Positions 1 to 4,592 of a stretch of 5,200 nt of DNA are shown in pieces. Source of the DNA: Actinomycetota bacterium (GTDB lineage Bacteria > Actinomycetota > Actinomycetes > Mycobacteriales > Jatrophihabitantaceae); contig JAFAWL010000347.1 in assembly GCA_019241805.1 (NCBI GenBank), positions 1 to 5,200 of the forward strand, written 5' to 3'. The notes beneath the pieces were generated by a model. The model was not told where the DNA came from. It ran no database searches and was given only the letters and a program-made list of their open reading frames with translations. The first letter of the stretch is position 1; each line of letters begins with the position of its first letter. Position numbers and translations under genes: made by a program.

Positions 1-734
1 AGGAAGGATCCCGTGAAAGCGCCGCGGGCAGACCTCGAGTGGCGTGTGTAGTCAGCGGCGAGCGGAACCCATGACACCGAGACCGCGAGCACGGAGTCGG
101 CGGCCAGCCAGAAGCCTGACCACGATCCGTGGGTAAGCGCCGGCAACGGCTTGGTGCCGAGTTCGACGAGGAAGTACACACTGGCGGCGACGACGGCCAC
201 CAGTGCGTAGCGCCGCAGCGAGCGGATCATGCCGAGCGGTCGCAGCGCCATCAGCGTGGTGAGCGCTCCGGCCACCACCACGTAGGGCCAATGCACGTGC
301 CACGGCAGCAATGCCTGGGCCGCGTTGGCGATCACGACCAGCTCGAACACCCCCCACCCCAGACACTGCACGAGGTTCAGCACTGTGGGCAGGTAGGAGA
401 GTTTCGCGCCGAACAGGCCGCGCAGCAGCACCATGGCCGGATGGCCGGTCTGGGCACCGGGTACGGCCGACAGCGACAACAACAGCGTGCCGATCAAGGT
501 GCCGACGACGACGGCAACGAACGCCGCCACCAGGGACATGGCCGGAACTCCGCTCGGCTCCAGCACGTACGCGGCGTAGGCCGGACCGAGCAGGCTGACA
601 CCGAGATTGCCCCAGAGGGCGACCTGATCGAGCCAGCCGAGGGTTCGGGGTGGCGGTTCGGCGAGCGTACGACCGGGCTCGGTCGGCGCAGCGCCCGGTG
701 TGATCGTGACGTTCGCATCGACGGCGCTACTCAT
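1..734 (-). CDS. cytX: NCS1-family permease, probable hydroxymethylpyrimidine transporter CytX (partial, C-terminus beyond left edge)
   Basis: An open frame runs from ATG 734-732 to the left edge without a stop: 244 codons, N-terminal part only. After a polar, Pro/Ala-rich N-terminus (residues 1-31) come hydrophobic stretches at about 34-58, 66-91, 116-142, 149-164, 174-192 and 205-225. NCS1/CytX-like features are WGNLGVSLLGP (41-51), a Gly-rich second helix (GTLIGTLL, 78-85), TGHPAMVLLRGLFG (96-109), NLVQCLGWGVFEL (120-132) and PLAADYTR (224-231). Trp127 and Glu131 have the same spacing as the substrate-contacting Trp117/Gln121 of the NCS1 protein Mhp1; that equivalence is my inference. Family members are usually a little over 400 residues, so somewhat more than half is visible. 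The ATG overlaps the thiG stop by one base (TGATG), suggesting translational coupling and shared TPP control. CytX is a known thiamine-regulated family thought to import HMP. By sequence alone a cytosine or purine permease is possible; the operon favours HMP. Confidence 0.85.
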   Translation of the reverse strand, partial: MSSAVDANVTITPGAAPTEPGRTLAEPPPRTLGWLDQVALWGNLGVSLLGPAYAAYVLEPSGVPAMSLVAAFVAVVVGTLIGTLLLSLSAVPGAQTGHPAMVLLRGLFGAKLSYLPTVLNLVQCLGWGVFELVVIANAAQALLPWHVHWPYVVVAGALTTLMALRPLGMIRSLRRYALVAVVAASVYFLVELGTKPLPALTHGSWSGFWLAADSVLAVSVSWVPLAADYTRHSRSARGAFTGSF

Positions 735-1504
735 CACAGAACGGCCATACCTTCGATCGGTGAGGACGCTTCGGCGTGTGTTCGCCGAGGTATTCGCCCG
801 GCGGTACGAGCCAACCGGCCGGCCGTGACGGCCCCGGCCATGGCGGCGGCCATCTGGTCCGGTCGCTGCGCGCGCGTGACGGCCGACGCCAGGAGCACCG
901 CCGCGCAGCCCAGTTCCATCGCCAGCGCCGCGTCGGACGCGGTGCCGATGCCGGCGTCGAGGACGACCGGCACGGCCGCCTCGGCGACGATCAATTCGAT
1001 GTTGTGCGGGTTCTGGATGCCGAGCCCGCTGCCGATCGGCGAGCCCAGCGGCATGACGGCGACGCAACCGGCCTGTTGCAGGCGACGGGAAAGCACCGGA
1101 TCGTCGTTGGTATAGGGCAAAACGTGGAAGCCCTTGGCCACGAGCAGTTGAGCGGCGTCCAGTAGTTCGACCGGATCGGGGAGCAAGGTGCGCTCGTCGG
1201 CGATCACTTCGAGCTTCACCCAGTCGGTGCCCAGTGCTTCGCGGGCCAGTTCGGCCGTGAGCACCGCTTCGCGGGCCGTGCGACAACCGGCCGTGTTGGG
1301 CAGGATCCGTACGCCGTGCCGGTCCAGCACCTCGACGATCGAGCCGTTGGTCGTCGCGTCCAGTCGCCGCATCGCGACGGTGCACATCGCCGTCCCGGAT
1401 GCCCCGACCGCCTCGTCGATCACGCGCATGCTCGGCGCGCCACCGGTTCCGAGGATCAGGCGCGAGCTCAGCTCGGTGCCCGCGATCACCAGTGGATCGT
1501 CCAC
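734..1504 (-). CDS. thiG: Thiazole synthase ThiG
   Basis: ThiG is a cytosolic TIM-barrel enzyme. It condenses 1-deoxy-D-xylulose 5-phosphate, dehydroglycine and the sulfur of ThiS thiocarboxylate into the thiazole phosphate of thiamine. The product is 256 residues, normal for the family. Visible signatures are SRLILGTGG (14-22), the WVKLEVI block with Lys97, which matches the lysine that forms a Schiff base with the sugar, followed by Glu99, then PLGSPIGSGLG (152-162) and VVLDAGIGTASDAA with Asp183 in the position of the second catalytic acid. Phosphate-binding loops look intact. Translation starts at GTG 1504-1502, one base after the thiS stop. A strong GGAGG (1514-1510) lies 5 bases upstream, inside the end of thiS. 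The stop overlaps the next gene, cytX. It lies in the TPP-riboswitch-controlled thiO-thiS-thiG-cytX unit. Identification is secure. Confidence 0.97.
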   Translation of the reverse strand: MDDPLVIAGTELSSRLILGTGGAPSMRVIDEAVGASGTAMCTVAMRRLDATTNGSIVEVLDRHGVRILPNTAGCRTAREAVLTAELAREALGTDWVKLEVIADERTLLPDPVELLDAAQLLVAKGFHVLPYTNDDPVLSRRLQQAGCVAVMPLGSPIGSGLGIQNPHNIELIVAEAAVPVVLDAGIGTASDAALAMELGCAAVLLASAVTRAQRPDQMAAAMAGAVTAGRLARTAGRIPRRTHAEASSPIEGMAVL

Positions 1505-1505
1505 G

Positions 1506-1703
1506 TCAGCCTCCCTGGACCGCGGTGAGAATTTCGACGGATTGGCCCTCGTGTAAGGCGAAACCGGCCCAGCCGGCGCGGGGCACGACCTCGCCGTCGA
1601 CCGCCGCCGCGCTGCCGCGCGTGTCCGTGAGGATTACGTCGAGCAGCTCGCCCAACGTTTGCTGGTCGACCTCGCGAGTGGCGCCGTTGACGACTACTTT
1701 CAT
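1506..1703 (-). CDS. thiS: Sulfur carrier protein ThiS
   Basis: This is a 65-residue ubiquitin-fold sulfur carrier. Its C-terminal Gly-Gly (residues 64-65) is adenylated, converted to a thiocarboxylate, and donates sulfur to ThiG. Typical ThiS features are the N-terminal MKVVVNG strand, the TLGELL helix start (16-21), the AAAVDGEVVPRAGW segment (32-45), LHEGQSVEILTAVQGG at the end, and overall size. The ATG (1703-1701) overlaps the thiO stop in an ATGA arrangement. No convincing Shine-Dalgarno sequence precedes it, so translation is probably coupled to thiO. The stop is one base before the thiG start. The activating enzyme (ThiF or MoeB-like) is not in the window and must be encoded elsewhere. 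Confidence 0.95.
   Translation of the reverse strand: MKVVVNGATREVDQQTLGELLDVILTDTRGSAAAVDGEVVPRAGWAGFALHEGQSVEILTAVQGG
1510..1516 (-). promoter_or_regulatory. Ribosome binding site fixing the thiG GTG start
   Basis: AGGGAGG reads on the minus strand from 1516 to 1510, within the last codons of thiS and 5 bases before GTG 1504-1502. It is the best Shine-Dalgarno match inside the operon and supports GTG over any downstream start. ThiG therefore need not depend wholly on ribosomes finishing thiS. Confidence 0.75.
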
Positions 1704-2812
1704 GCGCTGGCTCGGGTGAAGCGGTGGCCGGTGAAGGGGACGAGCAGCTCGGGAGTCACGCCGGTGGCCACGAGCTCGGCGATCGTGTCGGCGGTGACGG
1801 GGGTGAGCAGGATCCCGTTGCGGTAATGACCGCTCGCGTGCACGAGACCGTCGCGGGGAGCCCGGCCGAGCACGGGGGCGTTGTCGAGCGAGCCGGGTCG
1901 AAGACTCGTGCTCACTTCGACGAATTCGGCTTCGCTCAGCGAGGGCAACACCGACTGCGCGTCGCGCAGCAGTTCGTATACGGGCCCGGTTCGCGCGATC
2001 ATGTCGAAGCCGGCTTCCTCGCTCGAGGCCCCGACCACGATCTCGCCGTGCGCGCGCTGGGCGACGTACACGCTCGATCCTTTGATGGCCGCCCGGATCA
2101 CGTGCGCGAACAGTTCGCTGCTGTGCAGACGGATCGTCTGCCCTTTGACCGGGCGGACGCCGATCGTCGGATCGAGTCGGGCCGACCAGGCACCGGCCGC
2201 CAGTACGGTCGTCGCGCCGCCTACGGATGATCCGTCGTCAAGGCTGACACCGACGATCCGGTCGTCCTGCTCGATCAGCTGCGTGACTTCTCGGTGAACG
2301 ATCTTGGGCTGGAGCGCCAGCAATGCCTGATGCAATCGACGATTGTCGACCTGGTGGTCCTCGGCGGCGAACAGCCCACCGGGCAGTCCGGGCGCGAGCA
2401 GCGGTTCCAGACTGCGCAGCTCACGGCCGGAGACCAGCTCGGCGTTCAGGCCCAGCCGATGGTGCAGGGCGTTGAGATCGGCGAGGCCGGCCAGGTCAGC
2501 GCTGTCCCAGGCGGCCGCGACCGTGCCGGTTCGGCGGTAGCTGAGGTCAGTGCGGGTGGCCTGCTGCAGTTCGTCGACGAAGGCCGGATAACGCCGGGCC
2601 GATTCGATGCCCAGCCGTAACAGGTCTTCCTCGTCGTAGTTGAGCTCTGTGACCGGGGTGAGCATGCCGGCCGCGGTGCGCGATGCTCCCGAGCCGGGCG
2701 CCGGGTCGACGACGAGGACGTCCAGTCCGCGTTGCCGGCATCGCCAGGCGATGCCGAGGCCGATCACACCGCCGCCCACGACGACGACGTCCGCGGTCAT
2801 GGGGCCTGGCAT
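1700..2812 (-). CDS. thiO: Glycine oxidase ThiO
   Basis: ThiO is an FAD-dependent amino-acid oxidase of the DAO/GlyOx family. It converts glycine to the imine (dehydroglycine) used by ThiG, with H2O2 as by-product; aerobes use it in place of ThiH. It is 370 residues, typical for the family. The N-terminal Rossmann motif is VVVVGGGVIGLG (9-20), with Asp36 ending the second strand to hold the FAD ribose. SGASRTAAGMLTP (41-53) follows as the family's second FAD-contact segment. Near the end, SLRPG (303-307) and GHYRNGILLTP (328-338) supply the arginines (305, 331) that in related oxidases line the FAD and substrate site. ATG 2812 is preferred because GGGAG lies 5 bases upstream; the in-frame ATG at 2800 has no good ribosome site. 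It is the first gene of the operon, directly behind a TPP riboswitch, and its last four bases overlap thiS. Confidence 0.95.
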   Translation of the reverse strand: MPGPMTADVVVVGGGVIGLGIAWRCRQRGLDVLVVDPAPGSGASRTAAGMLTPVTELNYDEEDLLRLGIESARRYPAFVDELQQATRTDLSYRRTGTVAAAWDSADLAGLADLNALHHRLGLNAELVSGRELRSLEPLLAPGLPGGLFAAEDHQVDNRRLHQALLALQPKIVHREVTQLIEQDDRIVGVSLDDGSSVGGATTVLAAGAWSARLDPTIGVRPVKGQTIRLHSSELFAHVIRAAIKGSSVYVAQRAHGEIVVGASSEEAGFDMIARTGPVYELLRDAQSVLPSLSEAEFVEVSTSLRPGSLDNAPVLGRAPRDGLVHASGHYRNGILLTPVTADTIAELVATGVTPELLVPFTGHRFTRASA

Positions 2813-2902
2813 CTACGCTCCCTTGCGCCGGTATGACCCGGATCAGGTTCGACGGTCGGCTGGTTCGCCCTCTCAGCCCGGCTGGTTCCGGACTCCCGTG
2901 CT
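2813..2902 (-). promoter_or_regulatory. TPP riboswitch (THI element) in the thiO leader
   Basis: Read on the minus strand, the thiO leader carries the conserved blocks of the TPP aptamer in order. These are ACGGGAGUCC (2899-2890), the GCUGAGA pyrimidine-sensing turn (2877-2871), GAACCUGAUC (2850-2841), a CCGG-GUCAUA-CCGG hairpin (2841-2828), then GCGCAAGGGAG (2828-2818). Helices I can draw are P2 ACGG (2899-2896) with CCGU (2855-2852), P3 CCGG with CCGG around AACCAG, a short GGC/GCC hairpin (2869-2867 with 2860-2858), and P5. The last conserved block contains the thiO Shine-Dalgarno GGGAG, 5 bases before ATG 2812. TPP binding should therefore bury the ribosome site directly, with no separate expression platform or terminator visible. 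The segment between GCG and AGGGA has two bases (CA) where one is usual. Effector is thiamine pyrophosphate; outcome is repression of thiO-thiS-thiG-cytX. The 5' boundary is uncertain. Confidence 0.93.
2857..2888. repeat. 10-bp direct repeat with 22-bp period inside the riboswitch/thiE promoter DNA
   Basis: On the plus strand CGGCTGGTTC occurs exactly twice, at 2857-2866 and 2879-2888. In the RNA (minus strand) each copy supplies the loop and 3' side of a small hairpin, P3 and the extra helix before P2. In DNA the copies lie about 60 and 40 bases upstream of the thiE start. Whether this is a duplicated hairpin or a binding site is not decidable here. Confidence 0.6.
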
Positions 2903-2907
2903 CGGGT

Positions 2908-2919
2908 CAGCGTACGCTG
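2908..2919. promoter_or_regulatory. Perfect palindrome carrying overlapping -10-like hexamers for thiE and thiO
   Basis: CAGCGTACGCTG is a 12-bp perfect palindrome, so TACGCT (fits actinobacterial TANNNT) appears on the plus strand at 2913-2918 and on the minus strand at 2914-2909. Six bases follow each hexamer. Predicted +1 positions are then G2925, the first base of the thiE GTG, and A2902, just before the TPP aptamer. No good -35 hexamer is seen on either side. The pattern suggests a shared bidirectional promoter, but a regulator operator or chance is possible. Confidence 0.45.
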
Positions 2920-2924
2920 CCGCG

Positions 2925-3572
2925 GTGATCGATGCTCGGGCCGCACTGGCCGAGGCTCGCCTCTACCTGTGCGTGGACTCCCGTGCCCGGCAAGGGGATC
3001 TGCCGGAGTTCCTGGACGCGGTGCTGGCAGCCGGGGTCGACGTCGTCCAGCTGCGCGAGAAGGGGCTGGAAGCCCTCGATGAGCTGCGGCTGCTGGAGAT
3101 CTTCGCCACTGCGGCCGAACGGCACGGCGCGTTGTTCGCCGTCAACGACCGGGCCGACGTTGCGCTCGCCGCGGGTTCGCCGGTGCTGCATCTGGGCCAG
3201 GACGATCTGCCCATAGGCATTGCCCGGCGGATCGTGGGTGAGGACGTGGTGATCGGCCGTTCGAGCCACTCACCCAGCCAGTCCGACGCGGCCGACGGCG
3301 AAGCCGGTGTCGACTACTTCTGCGCCGGCCCCACCTGGATCACTCCGACCAAGCCGGGTCGGCCCGCGGCCGGGCTCGGACTGTTGAGGCACGTAGCCCC
3401 CCGTGCGCGGCGGCCGTGGTTCGCCATCGGCGGCATCGAGTCCCTGGATCGCCTGGACGAGGTGATCGCTGCGGGCGCGCGCCGCGTGGTCGTCGTCCGG
3501 GCGATCACCGAGGCTGAGGATCCGGGCGCGGCGGCCGCGGCCATCCGGGCGCGGCTCGACGCCGTCAGGTGA
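2925..3572 (+). CDS. thiE: Thiamine-phosphate synthase ThiE
   Basis: ThiE joins HMP pyrophosphate to thiazole phosphate, giving thiamine phosphate, in the cytosol. The 215-residue product is a complete ThiE barrel. LYLCVD (13-18) is the first strand. QLREK (42-46) and NDRADVA (74-80) hold substrate and Mg2+ residues. HLGQDDLP (89-96), IGRSSHS (110-116), DYFCAGP (130-136), TPTKPGR (140-146), the pyrophosphate-binding loop, and WFAIGGI (165-171) follow. The frame is open far upstream to 2640, but that part is antisense to thiO and the riboswitch. GTG 2925 begins the homologous part (IDARAALAEARLYLC). No Shine-Dalgarno sequence precedes it, and a -10-like TACGCT ends 6 bases before it, so the mRNA is probably leaderless. 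It is divergent from the thiO operon and shows no riboswitch of its own. GTG 2898 is a less likely alternative start. Confidence 0.95.
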   Translation: MIDARAALAEARLYLCVDSRARQGDLPEFLDAVLAAGVDVVQLREKGLEALDELRLLEIFATAAERHGALFAVNDRADVALAAGSPVLHLGQDDLPIGIARRIVGEDVVIGRSSHSPSQSDAADGEAGVDYFCAGPTWITPTKPGRPAAGLGLLRHVAPRARRPWFAIGGIESLDRLDEVIAAGARRVVVVRAITEAEDPGAAAAAIRARLDAVR

Positions 3573-3590
3573 CGCGAGATCGCAGCGCCG

Positions 3591-3611
3591 CCGGCTACGG
3601 ACATCCGCCGG
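3591..3611. terminator. Possible weak hairpin between convergent thiE and thiD
   Basis: The 65-bp gap between the thiE and thiD stops holds CCGG (3591-3594) that can pair with CCGG (3608-3611). An inner CGG/CCG stem closes an ACAT loop and three bases bulge. There is no U run on either strand, so it is not a classic intrinsic terminator. It may act weakly in both directions or do nothing. Confidence 0.2.
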
Positions 3612-3637
3612 TCGGGGGCGGGCGAAGGCCGCGCGGT

Positions 3638-4456
3638 TCAGAACAGCTCGCGCACGCGCCAGAAGTGACCGACGGGACCGAGCCCTGCGCCCAAGGGGTA
3701 CGAGTCCGCGACGGCCGCCGTGACGTAGCGCTTGCCGAAGCGGACCGCCTCGACCACATCGAGCCCGCGGGCCAGCCCCGCGCACGTCGAGGCGGCGAGC
3801 GTGTCGCCCGAACCGTGCGTGTGCACGCTGTCATGCCGGGCAGCCGACAGTTCGACGCGGCGGTCTCCGTCGGTGAGCAGGTCGACGGCATCGCCGGTGG
3901 GCAGGTGGCCGCCCTTGACGATCACCCAGGTCGAGCCGAGTCCCAACAGTGCGTCCGCCGCGGCGTCCATGTCGGAGCGGTCGCTGACCTCTATGCCGAC
4001 CAACAGCCGGATCTCCCCTAGGTTGGGCGTGATCAACGTGGCTCGCGGGATGAGCAATTCCCGCAGCGCGTCCAGGGCGTCCGGTCGCAGAAGCGGGTCG
4101 CCGTGCTGGGACGCCGCGACCGGGTCGACGACCAGCGGCCCGATCTCGACCCGGTCCAACGCACCCGTGATGGCGGCCATGATCTCGGCCGAGGCGAGCA
4201 TGCCGGTCTTGGCGGCACCCACGCCGATGTCCGAGGCAACCGATTCGATCTGGGCGCCTACAGCCTCGGGTGGAAGTTCATAGATCCCGCTGACGCCGAG
4301 CGAGTTCTGAACCGTCACCGCGGTGATCGCGGACATGCCGTGCACCCGGCAGCCGAGGAAGGTTTTCAGATCGGCCTGCACTCCGGCCCCGCCGCCCGAG
4401 TCGGAGCCCGCAATGGTGAGCGCTGTCGGGATCGGCGCCCTCGGCGGGGTGGACAT
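3638..4456 (-). CDS. thiD: Hydroxymethylpyrimidine (phosphate) kinase ThiD
   Basis: ThiD is a ribokinase-fold enzyme. It phosphorylates HMP and HMP phosphate to the pyrophosphate that ThiE uses, so it also salvages HMP imported by a permease such as CytX. At 272 residues it has the usual family length. Motifs in order are AGSDSGGGAGVQADLKT (16-32), ITAVTVQN (44-51), AAKTGMLAS (about 80-88), PLVVDPVAAS, TPNLGEIRLL, WVIVKGGH and HGSGDTLAAS (214-223). The last is the anion hole, with Asp218 at the catalytic-base position; many bacterial ThiD proteins have Cys there, but Asp is also found in the mycobacterial type. The C-terminus (YPLGAGLGPVGHF) matches that type too. ATG 4456 is the first sensible start. 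No Shine-Dalgarno sequence precedes it and GATACT lies 7 bases upstream, hinting at a leaderless message. It converges on thiE and has no visible TPP element. Confidence 0.95.
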   Translation of the reverse strand: MSTPPRAPIPTALTIAGSDSGGGAGVQADLKTFLGCRVHGMSAITAVTVQNSLGVSGIYELPPEAVGAQIESVASDIGVGAAKTGMLASAEIMAAITGALDRVEIGPLVVDPVAASQHGDPLLRPDALDALRELLIPRATLITPNLGEIRLLVGIEVSDRSDMDAAADALLGLGSTWVIVKGGHLPTGDAVDLLTDGDRRVELSAARHDSVHTHGSGDTLAASTCAGLARGLDVVEAVRFGKRYVTAAVADSYPLGAGLGPVGHFWRVRELF

Positions 4457-4463
4457 GTCGGTC

Positions 4464-4469
4464 AGTATC
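4464..4469 (-). promoter_or_regulatory. thiD: Candidate -10 element of a leaderless thiD promoter
   Basis: GATACT reads on the minus strand from 4469 to 4464, matching TATAAT at four of six positions including the A2 and T6 that matter most. Seven bases separate it from ATG 4456, placing the likely +1 at or next to the A of ATG. No recognisable -35 hexamer is present. Confidence 0.35.
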
Positions 4470-4482
4470 GCCGCCCGGTGCG

Positions 4483-4512
4483 TTGCATTTCGCTACGCCC
4501 GCGTGTTTCAAT
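4483..4512 (+). promoter_or_regulatory. Candidate promoter for the MFS transporter gene
   Basis: TTGCAT (4483-4488) and TTCAAT (4507-4512), 18 bases apart, resemble -35 and -10 hexamers (four of six matches each). They sit in the least GC-rich part of the thiD/transporter spacer. The predicted +1 near 4519 would leave a leader of about 75 bases. An inverted repeat brackets the -10, which would suit repression. Confidence 0.3.
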
Positions 4513-4542
4513 GGATTTCCGATACGGGTGAGTAGCGCAATG
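4486..4542. repeat. Interrupted inverted repeat flanking the transporter promoter
   Basis: The left arm 4486-4501 contains CATT-CGCTAC-CCCG with short gaps. The right arm 4525-4542 contains the reverse complements CGGG-GTAGCG-AATG in mirrored order, so 14 bases match per arm with a two-base difference in one gap. Centres of the six-base cores are 41 bp apart, close to four helical turns. It may be a repressor operator pair or, if transcribed whole, a leader hairpin. Confidence 0.45.
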
Positions 4543-4578
4543 GCGAGACGGGGCTGCCGGAGCTCGACCGATGCGAGC

Positions 4579-4586
4579 GGAGAAGG
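4579..4586 (+). promoter_or_regulatory. Ribosome binding site fixing the TTG start of the transporter
   Basis: GGAGAAGG lies 6 bases before TTG 4593. The reading frame is open upstream only to a TAG at 4533 and contains no ATG or GTG there. The next in-frame candidate, GTG 4626, lacks such a site and would remove part of the first membrane segment's lead-in. Confidence 0.7.
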
Positions 4587-4592
4587 TCTGTC

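Noticed and set aside
214..223. Asp218 instead of Cys in the ThiD active-site loop (residue numbers) as a sign of altered function
   Set aside because: Asp in this position is also found in mycobacterial-type ThiD and in the wider ribokinase family, and the rest of the motif is intact.
129..1115. Long plus-strand open frame of 328 codons opposite cytX and thiG
   Set aside because: It is a GC-driven shadow: Arg/Gly/His/Gln-rich, low-complexity, no family features, and it lies wholly antisense to recognised proteins.
2640..2924. N-terminal extension of the thiE frame to give a 310-residue protein
   Set aside because: The extension is antisense to thiO codons and the TPP aptamer, has no resemblance to a ThiE N-terminus, and the homologous part begins exactly at GTG 2925.
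3573..3637. Strong bidirectional intrinsic terminator between thiE and thiD
   Set aside because: Only a short bulged hairpin is present and no U-rich run follows on either strand; kept only as a low-confidence feature.
3270..3785. Minus-strand open frame of 171 codons across thiE and the thiD 3' end
   Set aside because: Arg/Gly/Ala-rich shadow overlapping two certain genes; no domain signature.
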